From NCBI GenBank assembly GCA_037133755.1, contig JBAXNN010000012.1, positions 1 to 64,000 of the forward strand: 64,000 bases of DNA. The letters run 5' to 3'. Position 1 is the stretch's first letter. Each line of letters begins with the position of its first letter. Origin of the DNA: F1-60-MAGs149 sp037133755 (GTDB lineage: Bacteria > Actinomycetota > Thermoleophilia > Gaiellales > F1-60-MAGs149). Made by a program: the position numbers and the translations under genes. The notes beneath the pieces are model-generated. The model had not been told where the DNA came from. It saw only the letters and a program-made list of their open reading frames with translations, and did not search any database. This document shows, one piece after another, positions 36,467-45,405 of the stretch.

Positions 36467-36472
36467 TAGGCT
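36467..36472 (+). promoter_or_regulatory. Putative -10 box upstream of the fumarase gene
   Basis: TAGGCT lies about 77 bases ahead of the fumarase ATG, so this gene would have a leader and it has a GGAG site, unlike the leaderless genes. Confidence 0.3.
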
Positions 36473-36549
36473 GTTCTCCAGGAGTTTGCGAATCTGTTCG
36501 CGATCGCCTTCTCACCCTCACCGTCCACGCTCAACGGAGACTCTCGACC

Positions 36550-38055
36550 ATGGCCGAACGCGCACCGAAGATCCTCAACCTACCGATCGGCCTGAAGGCC
36601 CGGGGCGAGCGCCGCGAGTTCGACAGCCTCGGCACCGTGATGGTCCCCGCGGATCGCTACTGGGGCGCGCAGACGCAGCGCAGCCTGATCCACTTCAACA
36701 TCGGCAACGACCGCATGCCGCACGAGGTCTACCACGCGTACGGCTACGTGAAGAAGGCGGCGGCGATCGTCAATACGCGTCACGGTCGCCTGCCGGCGTG
36801 GAAGGGCAAGCTGATCGAGCGCGTCTGCGACGAGGTCATCACGGGCAAACTCGACGAGGACTTCCCGCTGTACGTCTGGCAGACGGGCTCGGGCACGCAG
36901 TCGAACATGAACGTCAACGAGGTCGTCTCGAACCGCTGCATCCAGCTGGTCGGCGGCAAGCTCGGCTCGCAAGAGCCGATCCACCCGAACGACCACGTCA
37001 ACATGGGCCAGTCGTCGAATGACACGTTCCCGACCGCCATGCACATCGCCGCGTACACGATGGCGACGGAGAAGACGATCCCCGCGATGAAGCGCCTGCA
37101 GAAGGCACTTGATCGCAAGTCTCGCCAGTGGAACTCGGTCGTCAAGATCGGCCGCACGCACCTCGAGGACGCCACGCCGCTGACAGTTGGGCAGGAGTGG
37201 TCGGGCTATGCCGCCGCGCTTGAGGATGCCATCCACGAGGTCGAGCACGCGACCAGCGGTCTGCTGCGCCTCGCGATGGGCGGCACCGCGGTCGGCACGG
37301 GGCTCAACTCGCCGGTGGGCTTCGGCGACGAGGTCGCGGCGACGATCGCGAAGCTGACCGGCTACCCATTCAAGACTGCCGACAACAAGTTCGCGGCGCA
37401 GGGCACACTCGACCGCATGGTCCGCGCCCACGCGGGGCTCAAGACGGCGTCGGTGACGCTGTTCAAGATCGCCAACGACATGCGCTGGCTCGGCTCGGGC
37501 CCGCGCACGGGTCTGATGGAGCTCGTGCTGCCGTCGAACGAGCCGGGCTCGTCGATCATGCCCGGCAAGGTCAACCCGACGCAGGCCGAGGCGATGCTGA
37601 TGGTCTGCATTCAGGTGATGTCGTCTGACGTCGCCGTGCAGATGGGTGGCGCTGAGGGCAACTTCGAGCTGAATGCGTTCCGCCCGATCCTGATCAACAA
37701 CTACCTGCACTCGGCACTGATCCTCGCCGACATGTGCGATCACTTCCGCGAGTTCATGATCGAGGGCGCACAGCTGAACAAGCCCAAGATCAAGGAGAAC
37801 ATCGACAAGTCCGTGATGATGGTCACGGCGCTGTCGCCGATCATCGGCTACGACCAGGCGTCGGTGATTTCGCACTACGCGATCGACAACAACCTCACGC
37901 TGCGCGAGGCGGCGCTCAAGAACGGCGTCACCGAAGAGCTGTACGACCGCGTCGTCGTGCCGATCAACATGACGCACCCCGACGGTGCGGCGCCTAAGGC
38001 GGCCCGCAAGCCGCGCGCGAAGGCGCCGGCCAAGAAGGGCAAGAAGTCGTCGTGA
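36550..38055 (+). CDS. fumC: Class II fumarate hydratase
   Basis: FumC hydrates fumarate to malate in the TCA cycle. The 501-residue protein has the family motifs GSGTQSNMNVNEVVSNR, TFPTAMHIA, and the catalytic-loop signature GSSIMPGKVNPTQ, with IGRTHLEDATPLTVGQE. The related aspartase cannot be fully excluded, but HPNDHVNMGQSSNDTFPTAMH fits fumarase. The C-terminus carries an extra Lys/Ala/Pro-rich tail (PRAKAPAKKGKKSS) not usual in the family. It overlaps the aquaporin gene by four bases. Confidence 0.92.
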   Translation: MAERAPKILNLPIGLKARGERREFDSLGTVMVPADRYWGAQTQRSLIHFNIGNDRMPHEVYHAYGYVKKAAAIVNTRHGRLPAWKGKLIERVCDEVITGKLDEDFPLYVWQTGSGTQSNMNVNEVVSNRCIQLVGGKLGSQEPIHPNDHVNMGQSSNDTFPTAMHIAAYTMATEKTIPAMKRLQKALDRKSRQWNSVVKIGRTHLEDATPLTVGQEWSGYAAALEDAIHEVEHATSGLLRLAMGGTAVGTGLNSPVGFGDEVAATIAKLTGYPFKTADNKFAAQGTLDRMVRAHAGLKTASVTLFKIANDMRWLGSGPRTGLMELVLPSNEPGSSIMPGKVNPTQAEAMLMVCIQVMSSDVAVQMGGAEGNFELNAFRPILINNYLHSALILADMCDHFREFMIEGAQLNKPKIKENIDKSVMMVTALSPIIGYDQASVISHYAIDNNLTLREAALKNGVTEELYDRVVVPINMTHPDGAAPKAARKPRAKAPAKKGKKSS

Positions 38056-38849
38056 GCGCAGCTCCAACGGGCCGAGACGCGCTGATCTCCGAGGTCGGCA
38101 CGAAGCACTACTACGCGTCGTGGACGTCGAACGAGCACCGCAAGCGGCGGCTGATCGCCGAGTTCATCGGGATGTTCGGACTCACGTTCATCCTCTCGGG
38201 TGGGGCGGCGATGATCGTCAAGTACGGCGGCGGTGACCCTTCGCCGTATTCGGTTGCGCTGATTCTGTCGGCGTTCTCGGCGCTGTGGCTGATGGTCGCG
38301 ATCATCTTCCTCGGCGACATCTCCGCGCACTTCAACCCGGCAATGACGTTTGCGTTCGCCCTGCGCGGTGACATGGGCTGGACGATGGCGGTGGCGTACT
38401 GGGTCGTGCAGTGCGTCGCCGCGATCGCAGGCTCGCTGCTGGCCCGCTGGTTCTTCGGGCCGCTGGGCAATCTCGCGGCAACGCGACCGCCGGACGGCAA
38501 GGACCTGCAGGCGGTGGCCTTCGAGGCGCTCATCACCTTCGGGCTCGTCTTGATGGTGCTCGGGATCGCCAACGGGCCGAAGCTGAGCGGGCCATTTGTC
38601 CCGTTTGCGGTGGCTGGCTACATCATGGCCTGGGGCTCGATGGGCGGTCCGTTCGAGGGCGCGGCAATGAACCCCGCCCGTGCGCTCGGCCCGGATGTGG
38701 CGCTCGGCGACCTCGCGACGTGGTGGATCTACCTCGTCGGCCCGATGGCCGGTGCGGCAATCGCCGTTGTCGTGGCCCGAGTGCTGCGTGGCCCGGCGAA
38801 GTCGCAAGAGGCCATGGCGGCGATGGGTAATCCCGACGCGGCTGAGTGA
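38052..38849 (+). CDS. Aquaporin / MIP-family channel
   Basis: The 265-residue membrane channel has six hydrophobic helices and both pore motifs: HFNPAMTFAF after helix 2 and AMNPARALGPD after helix 5. An N-terminal cytoplasmic extension of about 35 residues includes YASWTSNEHRKRRL. It transports water or small neutral solutes such as glycerol. It starts with GTG overlapping the fumC stop, so the two are co-transcribed, and a GC-rich hairpin follows. Confidence 0.92.
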   Translation: MSAAPTGRDALISEVGTKHYYASWTSNEHRKRRLIAEFIGMFGLTFILSGGAAMIVKYGGGDPSPYSVALILSAFSALWLMVAIIFLGDISAHFNPAMTFAFALRGDMGWTMAVAYWVVQCVAAIAGSLLARWFFGPLGNLAATRPPDGKDLQAVAFEALITFGLVLMVLGIANGPKLSGPFVPFAVAGYIMAWGSMGGPFEGAAMNPARALGPDVALGDLATWWIYLVGPMAGAAIAVVVARVLRGPAKSQEAMAAMGNPDAAE

Positions 38850-38857
38850 CGCATGAC

Positions 38858-38887
38858 CTCCGGTGCCCGCCTCGGCGGGCACCGGAG
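38858..38887 (+). terminator. Hairpin after the aquaporin gene
   Basis: CTCCGGTGCCCGCC-TC-GGCGGGCACCGGAG is a perfect 14-bp stem with a two-base loop, directly after the stop codon and before the lgt promoter. No T-run. Confidence 0.6.
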
Positions 38888-38901
38888 CCGTCAGCACCGG
38901 G

Positions 38902-38907
38902 TACCCT
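38902..38907 (+). promoter_or_regulatory. Putative -10 box of lgt
   Basis: TACCCT with seven bases to the ATG at 38915. Confidence 0.4.
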
Positions 38908-38914
38908 GCGCCCA

Positions 38915-39727
38915 ATGCTCCTTGCCTCGATACCCGCCTCGCCCGGCCCGTTCATCTTCCAGGTCGGCACGTTCGGCCTGCGCTGGTACGGCTTTCTGAT
39001 TGCCGTCGGCATTGCGCTGGCGATCTGGCTGGCACGGCGCGAGTTTCGTCGCCGCGGACTGGATCCGGAGCACGTCTACACGATCGCGTTCTGGGCCGTA
39101 CCCGCGGGCATCATCGGCGCGCGGCTGTACCACGTGGCGACGGATTGGCACCTGTTTAGCGACGATCCGTTGCGGATCATCCAGATCCAGCAGGGCGGGC
39201 TCGGCCTGCCCGGTGTGATCGCCGGCGGTGCGCTCGGCGCGTACATTGGGGCACGGCGCTGCGGTCTGTCGTTCGGTACCGTCGCCGACTGCATCGCACC
39301 CGGGCTGATCCTCGCGCAGGCCCTCGGCCGCTGGGGCAACTACTTCAACCAGGAGCTGTTCGGCGGCCCGTCGACGCTGCCGTGGGCGGTGCAGATTGAC
39401 CCGGCGTTTCGGCCGGCAGCCTACGCCGACGTCTCGACCTTCGTGCCGACGTTCCTCTACGAGTCGCTGTGGAACTTCGGCGTCTTCGCCGTCCTGCTCG
39501 CAGTCATCATCCCGCGCCTCTGGAATCGGGTGCGACCGGGCACGATCTTCGCGTTCTATCTGTTTCTCTACGGCACTGGTCGGCTCTGGATCGAGACGCT
39601 GCGGATCGATCCCGCGCAGGTGTTCTTTGGCGTGCGCCTCAACGATTGGGTCTTCGGCGCCGTCGTACTCGGCGCACTGGTCTATCTGATCGTGTCGCTC
39701 AGGCGTCGGACACCGACGCCCGCTTAG
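38915..39727 (+). CDS. lgt: Prolipoprotein diacylglyceryl transferase
   Basis: Lgt transfers diacylglycerol from phosphatidylglycerol to the lipobox Cys of prelipoproteins at the membrane. The 270-residue protein has seven hydrophobic helices and the signature GRWGNYFNQELFGGPS, plus GGLGLPGVIAGGALGA and LYGTGRLWIETLRID. It is needed to process the lipoproteins encoded upstream (26.4-31.7 kb) and the ABC binding protein. The 3' end overlaps the convergent MFS gene by 29 bases. Confidence 0.95.
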   Translation: MLLASIPASPGPFIFQVGTFGLRWYGFLIAVGIALAIWLARREFRRRGLDPEHVYTIAFWAVPAGIIGARLYHVATDWHLFSDDPLRIIQIQQGGLGLPGVIAGGALGAYIGARRCGLSFGTVADCIAPGLILAQALGRWGNYFNQELFGGPSTLPWAVQIDPAFRPAAYADVSTFVPTFLYESLWNFGVFAVLLAVIIPRLWNRVRPGTIFAFYLFLYGTGRLWIETLRIDPAQVFFGVRLNDWVFGAVVLGALVYLIVSLRRRTPTPA

Positions 39728-41102
39728 CGGCAGACGCGAACGGGATTGCTGCGAGCGCGAGCAGCGCCGACAGGACGAGACCGGCGGTGTAGGCGCCGTC
39801 GGCGAAGTGGCTCGCACCCTCGAGGGCGTTGCCCGGATCGGCACCGCCACCGGCCAGCGACCAGCCAAGCGCCGCGGCGATACCGAGCAGGGCGATCGAC
39901 ATCAGCGTGCCGAAGCGCGCGGCGGCGAGGTTGATCGCCGACTGCATGCCCTCGTCGCCGGCAGGCGCGAGCTGCAGCACCGCGTGGGTGACGGGACCGG
40001 CCATGCAGGCCATCCCGAGTCCGAGCAGCATCTCGGACGGAATCGCCACCCAGACGCGGCCGTCCGCCAGGAAGTACGCGGGGATGACGCTCAGCGCCGT
40101 CAGCAGCGGGCCGAGCCGCAGCATCAGCCGCATGTGATCGCCGGCCGCGAAGGCCGTCAGGCGCCGCGACGTGAGCATGATCATCAGGCTCATCGGCAGC
40201 AGCAGGAAGCCCGTGGTGATCGGCCCGTAGCCGAGTGCGGACTGCAGGCGGATCGAGATCAGCAGGCCCATCGTCAAGGGGGTCGACCACGCAAGAATGG
40301 TGAAGACGTGCACGCGGTTCATCAGCCGGTCGCGCACGGCGCGTGGCGGGATCATCGGCTCGGGGAACATGCGCTCGTGCTGGATGAACACCAGCAGCAC
40401 GACGACGCCGGCGATGAGGAGCCCGAGCACGAGCGGGTCGAGGATGCCGCGCGACGGCCACTCGATCAGGCCAGCGGTCAGGAGCCCGATCGCGACTGCG
40501 ATGATGCCGCCGCCGACGAGGTCGATCCGGCGGTTCGTGCGCTCGGAGACCACGATGCCGCGGGCGAACCAGACGGCCACGATCAGCGCGGGGATCACCA
40601 CGAGGAATGCCCAGCGCCAGCCGAAGAGCCCACCGATCAGTCCGCCAAATGCCGGTGCGATCGACGACGACAGACTCGTGCCGGTCACCCACAGGCCGAT
40701 CGCGCGCGCCTGACGCTCGGGGGCGATCGAGGTGCGCAGGATCGCGATGGAGGCGGGGGTGAGGAGCGCCGCGGCGAGGCCCTGGAGCGCGCGGGCGCCG
40801 ATCAGGAAGCCGGCGCTCGGTGCGAGCCCCACGAGCAGCGTGGCGATGATGAACGCGACGAGCCCGATCTGCAGCATCCGCTTGTGGCCCCAGACGTCGC
40901 CCATCACGCCGGCGGGCAGCACGAACGCGGTCATCGTGATCAGGTAGGCATTGACGATCCACTGCTCCTGCGCGAGCGACGTGTGGAGGTCGTTGCGGAT
41001 GTCGGGCAGGACGACGTTCACGACCGAGATGTCGATGAAGATCGCGCCCGTCGCGAGGATGCACGCGAACAGCGTCTTGCGTTCAACGAATCCGCGGAGC
41101 AT
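39699..41102 (-). CDS. MFS exporter, DHA2 (EmrB/QacA) type
   Basis: The 467-residue protein has fourteen hydrophobic segments. It begins LFACILATGAIFIDISVVNVVLPDI, and carries the DHA2 motifs QWIVNAYLITMTAFVLPAGVMGD (GD of motif A) and GARALQGLAAALLTPASIAIL (motif C region). Such proteins export drugs or metabolites by proton antiport. No TetR-type regulator is next to it. Its end overlaps lgt on the opposite strand. Confidence 0.9.
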   Translation of the reverse strand: MLRGFVERKTLFACILATGAIFIDISVVNVVLPDIRNDLHTSLAQEQWIVNAYLITMTAFVLPAGVMGDVWGHKRMLQIGLVAFIIATLLVGLAPSAGFLIGARALQGLAAALLTPASIAILRTSIAPERQARAIGLWVTGTSLSSSIAPAFGGLIGGLFGWRWAFLVVIPALIVAVWFARGIVVSERTNRRIDLVGGGIIAVAIGLLTAGLIEWPSRGILDPLVLGLLIAGVVVLLVFIQHERMFPEPMIPPRAVRDRLMNRVHVFTILAWSTPLTMGLLISIRLQSALGYGPITTGFLLLPMSLMIMLTSRRLTAFAAGDHMRLMLRLGPLLTALSVIPAYFLADGRVWVAIPSEMLLGLGMACMAGPVTHAVLQLAPAGDEGMQSAINLAAARFGTLMSIALLGIAAALGWSLAGGGADPGNALEGASHFADGAYTAGLVLSALLALAAIPFASAAKRASVSDA

Positions 41103-41134
41103 GTCGGCACCCTACCGCGCCCGGTGGAGTCGCG

Positions 41135-42097
41135 TCAGCCGCGGCAGGCGGCGTGCAGCTGCACGCGCACCCCGACGGGCGCACGGGCACCCAGTCGGGT
41201 CTCGATGTGCTGGCCGCCGCCGGCAGTCTGCACCAGCCGCGAGTCGATCGCCCGGCGCTCGGCCACCGTGAGGCGCGAGCGATTCGGTACGTACACTGCA
41301 TGCTCGAGGTCACCGACGCGTTCCGTTCCTGAGGGACAGCGCAGCCAGTGGCGAGCGGTACCGTGGGGGACGCGGCGATCACCGGTAGTGCGCTGCTGCG
41401 TGGCCCGCTTGCGTGCGGCTGGCGCGGGGACGCAGCCGACCGACGGTGTCATCGAAGCGGGGCTCCACCAGCTCCAGCCGCCTGTGAAGGCGACTTGCCA
41501 CGTACTGCTGGCGTACGGGCTCCACGCGGGATCCGGCACGTTCCCCGAAGCGCTGGTCGGAGCGCTCGCCGGTACGCCTGCTGTGAATGCAACCGTCGTC
41601 GAGATTTCGAATGAGCCGGTTCCCTGTTCTCCGGTGGTGGATGTCGTTCCCTGCACGGCGACGTTGTCGCTCATGGCATTGAGCATCGGTTCACCGGCGT
41701 AAGCCGGACCGAACGCGTTGTAGAACGTAGGAGCTGCACCACTCGTGCCGGGCACGAGGGCGCCTCCGGACGGTGACGACGTCACCACGGTTGGTGCTGC
41801 CGGAACGGTGACGCCGACACCGGGCACGTACGAGTCGGTCAGCGAGGGTATCGGGAGGGAGGCCGTGAGCAACCCGGGCTGGGTGGACACAGCGACGCGC
41901 GCCGGAACGAGCCCGCTCGGACACTGGACGTCGTACGTTGTTGGTTGTCCATTGACCACGACGGACAGCGGCGTTGTTGGTGCGACCGTGCAGCCGGCGA
42001 TTCCGCTGCAGACATCGTTTTGCGCGTCGGCAGCGCCTGCCGTCAAGCCAAGTGCAAGCAGGGCGGCAATCATTGTGATCAGGCGCGACGACGGCAT
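41135..42097 (-). CDS. Secreted protein of unknown function
   Basis: The 320-residue protein has a classical signal peptide (MITMIAALLALGLTAGAADA is its core) and an exported region starting QNDVCSGIAGCTVAPTTPLSV. The middle is rich in Ser, Thr and Pro with little predicted fold. A GGWSWWSP patch and an Arg-rich C-terminus end with a Cys in LHAACRG. No family was recognised. The start could be ATG at 42097 or the GTG just before it; TACGCT is nine bases upstream of the latter. It is divergent from the flavin oxidase gene. Confidence 0.6.
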   Translation of the reverse strand: MPSSRLITMIAALLALGLTAGAADAQNDVCSGIAGCTVAPTTPLSVVVNGQPTTYDVQCPSGLVPARVAVSTQPGLLTASLPIPSLTDSYVPGVGVTVPAAPTVVTSSPSGGALVPGTSGAAPTFYNAFGPAYAGEPMLNAMSDNVAVQGTTSTTGEQGTGSFEISTTVAFTAGVPASAPTSASGNVPDPAWSPYASSTWQVAFTGGWSWWSPASMTPSVGCVPAPAARKRATQQRTTGDRRVPHGTARHWLRCPSGTERVGDLEHAVYVPNRSRLTVAERRAIDSRLVQTAGGGQHIETRLGARAPVGVRVQLHAACRG

Positions 42098-42109
42098 CAC
42101 GATGCCCTG

Positions 42110-42167
42110 AGCGTACCCCAATCGATCGACGTGCAGGAGTGACCTGCCAGGATCACGCGGGTACGAT
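42110..42167. promoter_or_regulatory. Divergent promoters for the secreted protein and the flavin oxidase
   Basis: On the minus strand TACGCT (42115-42110) faces the secreted-protein gene. On the plus strand TACGAT (42162-42167) lies exactly six bases before the ATG at 42174 and is flanked by a GGATC/GATCC dyad. A GCAGG-AGTGA-CCTGC dyad lies between them. Confidence 0.4.
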
Positions 42168-42173
42168 CCGCAT

Positions 42174-43628
42174 ATGGATGATCGCGACGTCGTCATCATC
42201 GGGGCCGGCATCGCCGGACTGACCGCCGCGAAGCAGCTGCGCGACCTCGATCCGCTCGTGCTCGAGGCGTCGGATCGCGTGGGCGGCCGCATCTGGTCGC
42301 AGCGGCGCGGCGATCTCGCGGTATCGGTCGGCGCGCACATGTTCCCGCCGCCGGCTTCGACCGTCGGTCGCCTGGTCACGGAGTACGGCCTCGACGTTCT
42401 GCCGATTCCCGGCTCGATGCTCAACGTCGCGTTGCGCGGCGAGCTCATCAGCGATATCCGGCCCGAGCTGATGCCGTTCAAGCTGCCGCTGTCGGTGCGC
42501 GGCCGTGTCTCCTTCGCGCGCGCGGGTCTGAAGGTCAAGCGCATCGGCGACGAGTACATGAAGCTCGCGGTGCCGCGGCCCGGTGAGAGCGCGGCCGACG
42601 TGCGCATGCGCCTGCTCCAGTACGGCGGCGACCGCTCGTTTGCCGATTTCCTCGGTCCGCTGCACCCTGAGGCCGCTGAGATCTACCGCGCACTTTGCAA
42701 TCGCACGATCGCCGAGCCCGATCAGATCTCCGAGGGCTCGATGGCGGCACTGTTTGGCCACGTCTGGGACTCGGGCGACCTCGGGCGCAACATGCGTGGC
42801 GGCTCGGGTCTCCTCACCGACGCGCTGGGTGCCGACCTCGCCGACCACATTCGCCTGCAGAGTCGAGCCACGAACCTCGCCTTTGACGGTGCCGGTGTGA
42901 CCGTGGCCTACGCGGGGCCCGGTGGGGCGGGGGAGGTGCGTGCACGGGCCGCAATCGTTGCCGTGCCGGCGCCCGACCTTGCACCGTTTATGGCCGACGC
43001 GATGACGCCCGGCTTCGCCTCGGCCGTCGATCGCATCCGCTTCGGTCCGCACATCGTCACGAGTATCCGCACGGACGAGACCGAGCCGATGCCGTGGGAT
43101 GACATCTACTCGATCCTCACGCCTGATCTTGGCTTCACGATGTTCTTCAACCATGCCAACGCGCTCAACGGCACGGGGGCCCCGAAGCAGGGCAGCGTGC
43201 TGATGGTCTACACCGGGGCCGATCGTGGCCGCGCGCTGCTGGGCAAGACCAACGACGAGATCCAGCAGCACCACTTGGCGAGCCTCGACCGGCTCTTCCC
43301 CGAGTTGCGTCGCCACATCGTGGAGCTGTGGACGCTGCCCTGGGAGCACGCGGGTCCGTACGGCGCGCCCGGCCGCTGGCGTGCGCAGGAGACGCTCGAG
43401 CACGGGCTCGGCGGTCGTGTGTTCATGGCCGGTGACTGGGTGAGCGACTTCGTCTCAATGGAGACCGCAGCGCTGACGGCCGTTGACGCGGCGACTGGGG
43501 TCCGGGCGCTGATCGAGCGCGGTGGCCCGCGCACCCCCAAGGCCAAGCCGAACGCGACAAAGCGCGACCCTGAGGCCGCCAAGCGGGTTCAGTCGTTCTT
43601 CGGCGACGCGTCGTCGCGCGAGGGCTGA
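42174..43628 (+). CDS. Flavin-containing amine oxidase / protoporphyrinogen-oxidase-like protein
   Basis: The 484-residue protein begins with the FAD dinucleotide-binding motif VVIIGAGIAGLTAAKQL and the following GGRIWSQRR motif, and ends with the second FAD motif FMAGDWVSDFVSMETAALTAVDAA. The central substrate domain is typical of the amine oxidase superfamily (PPOX, phytoene desaturase, MAO). A haem or carotenoid role is not supported by neighbours. Its 3' end overlaps the convergent glycosylase gene by 40 bases. There is no signal peptide. Confidence 0.82.
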   Translation: MDDRDVVIIGAGIAGLTAAKQLRDLDPLVLEASDRVGGRIWSQRRGDLAVSVGAHMFPPPASTVGRLVTEYGLDVLPIPGSMLNVALRGELISDIRPELMPFKLPLSVRGRVSFARAGLKVKRIGDEYMKLAVPRPGESAADVRMRLLQYGGDRSFADFLGPLHPEAAEIYRALCNRTIAEPDQISEGSMAALFGHVWDSGDLGRNMRGGSGLLTDALGADLADHIRLQSRATNLAFDGAGVTVAYAGPGGAGEVRARAAIVAVPAPDLAPFMADAMTPGFASAVDRIRFGPHIVTSIRTDETEPMPWDDIYSILTPDLGFTMFFNHANALNGTGAPKQGSVLMVYTGADRGRALLGKTNDEIQQHHLASLDRLFPELRRHIVELWTLPWEHAGPYGAPGRWRAQETLEHGLGGRVFMAGDWVSDFVSMETAALTAVDAATGVRALIERGGPRTPKAKPNATKRDPEAAKRVQSFFGDASSREG

Positions 43629-44389
43629 CACTGCGGGCACCAGAAGGTGCGGCGGCCCTCGTCGCCCTGCGCGCGGGCGCGAATCGCGGTACCGCAGACC
43701 GGGCAGGCCCGGTTGGCGCGGCCGTAGATCTGCACGGGCCGTTGCGTTGCGCCGCTTGCCATGTGAGCGCGCATCAGCTCTGAGGCGCGTGCCAGCAGCG
43801 CCGTGAGTTCGGCATCGTCGAGGGCCGATGCCAGCGTGCGCGGGTCGAGCTGAAGATCGAACAGGACTTCGCTCTTCCAGACGTTGCCGACCCCGGCGAG
43901 CACACGTTGGTCCAGCAGGACGTCGGCGACGGTCTGCTCCGACGGGCCGCGGCGTGCGCGGGTTGCGGCTGCAGCCGCGTCGAAGTTCTCGTCGAGGACG
44001 TCAGGGCCGAGTCGGCGCAGGCTGGGGTGCAGCGACAGCTCCGCGGGCGTCAGCAGCTCGAGCACCGCGGCGTTGACGAGGATCGCCTCCGTCGAGCCGT
44101 CGTCGATGATCAGCCAGGCCGTGGAGCGCGGCCGTCGGGTCGGGCGCCCGGTCGGGCCGATATCCCAGCGACCCGACATGCGCAGGTGCGAGTGGATCAC
44201 GAGGCCCGACTCGAAGCGGATCAGCAGATGCTTGCCGCGGGCCTCGACGGCGGTGAGCGTCTGGCCGGCGAGGCGCTCGGGCAGCCGCATGGGCTGGTGA
44301 CGGGCCAGCGGTGTCGTGATCGTCGGCACGCTGCCGACCAGCGGCTGCAGTTGCTGGGCGATCCGCTCGAGGGTGTCGCCTTCGGGCAT
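43589..44389 (-). CDS. nei: Fpg/Nei-family DNA glycosylase (endonuclease VIII type)
   Basis: The 266-residue base-excision enzyme starts MPEGDT, where P2 and E3 are catalytic; MPEGDT marks the Nei branch rather than MPELPE of Fpg. It has the H2TH segment QTVADVLLDQRVLAGVGNVWKSE and the C-terminal zinc finger CPVC ... FWCPQC. It excises oxidised pyrimidines. It overlaps the flavin oxidase gene tail-to-tail and lies three bases after the epimerase gene start of the same strand group. Confidence 0.9.
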   Translation of the reverse strand: MPEGDTLERIAQQLQPLVGSVPTITTPLARHQPMRLPERLAGQTLTAVEARGKHLLIRFESGLVIHSHLRMSGRWDIGPTGRPTRRPRSTAWLIIDDGSTEAILVNAAVLELLTPAELSLHPSLRRLGPDVLDENFDAAAAATRARRGPSEQTVADVLLDQRVLAGVGNVWKSEVLFDLQLDPRTLASALDDAELTALLARASELMRAHMASGATQRPVQIYGRANRACPVCGTAIRARAQGDEGRRTFWCPQCQPSRDDASPKND

Positions 44390-44391
44390 GG

Positions 44392-45333
44392 CTAGAGGCT
44401 CAAAACGTCGATACGGAAGGTGGCCGTGAACGAGCCGCCTGGTTCGACGAAACGCAGACCGTGGCCCGTCGTGAGCGCATCGGTGGGCGCAGTCATCGGT
44501 TCGAAGCAGATGAAGTCGGCGGCGGCCGGCGCGTAGACCTGCGCGCAGGTGAAGCTCGGTCCGAACGAGACCTCGAGCCGGCGTTCCGCGCTCTCAACCG
44601 CAAACTCGGGCTCGGCCTCAAGCGTCGGATACAGGTCGTCATACGCGGCGGTGTCCAGCGCCCGTGGTCCCGGAGGTGCAGGCTCGACCTCACCGGTCGG
44701 CAGGCCGCGGTCGTCCAGCAGCGCATGCGACGTGACGGGCAGGTCGATCAGCCACGCCGTGCGGTCGCCGCCCGGCGCGAGGTAGGGATGAAAGCCAAAC
44801 GCGATCGGCACGGCGACGTCGCCGGTCGGCATCACCGTGAGCGTGGTCTGCAGGCCGCTGGCGTCCAGGCGGTGCGTGAGGGCGATCGCGTGGGGGAAGG
44901 GAAAGCCGGCCAGCAGTTCCGGATGCTCACCGAAGTCGAGCGTGGCCATCACCTCGGCGCCGCCCTCGTCGGCCGTCGCGTGGCCGAGCTCCCACAGGCG
45001 GCTCGCGGTGAGCAGCCCGTGGATCGGTAGTCCGTTGCCGTCGAGCTTGATCGGGGTAGAAGCAGCGTCGAGCTGCACGGTCGTTCCACTGGCGGTGTAC
45101 GACAGGCCGCTCAGGCGATTCGCCCACGGATAAAGCAGCGGCACGCCAAAGCTCGAGCCCTTGTCGCGATAGGCGGCCAGCCCGCCGCGTTGGCCCAGCA
45201 GCTCGGCGGAATCGGTCCGCAGCGAGGCGACAACCATGCCGATCGTCGGCACGACCACGGCCGTCAGTTCCCCTGCCTGAAGCTCCAGCGCGGGGGAACC
45301 CGCGAGGGTTATCTCGGTGATCGACGTCATCAT
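44392..45333 (-). CDS. Aldose 1-epimerase family protein
   Basis: The 313-residue beta-sandwich protein shows the galactose-mutarotase pattern: LLYPWANRLSG, LPIHGLL (catalytic His), FGFHPYLAPGGD (second His) and the Glu in LRFVEPGGSFTATF. It converts the anomers of aldoses; the sugar is unknown. Two ATGs start the frame (45333, 45330), and TACCCT lies nine bases upstream. It is transcribed with the glycosylase gene. Confidence 0.85.
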   Translation of the reverse strand: MMTSITEITLAGSPALELQAGELTAVVVPTIGMVVASLRTDSAELLGQRGGLAAYRDKGSSFGVPLLYPWANRLSGLSYTASGTTVQLDAASTPIKLDGNGLPIHGLLTASRLWELGHATADEGGAEVMATLDFGEHPELLAGFPFPHAIALTHRLDASGLQTTLTVMPTGDVAVPIAFGFHPYLAPGGDRTAWLIDLPVTSHALLDDRGLPTGEVEPAPPGPRALDTAAYDDLYPTLEAEPEFAVESAERRLEVSFGPSFTCAQVYAPAAADFICFEPMTAPTDALTTGHGLRFVEPGGSFTATFRIDVLSL

Positions 45334-45342
45334 GAGAAATGC

Positions 45343-45348
45343 AGGGTA
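45343..45348 (-). promoter_or_regulatory. Putative -10 box of the epimerase gene
   Basis: TACCCT on the minus strand with nine bases to the first ATG. Confidence 0.35.
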
Positions 45349-45405
45349 TCCCTCCGCGCCCAAGTGCGCCATACTCCGACATAAGCACGAGGAGGTGCGT
45401 TCACA

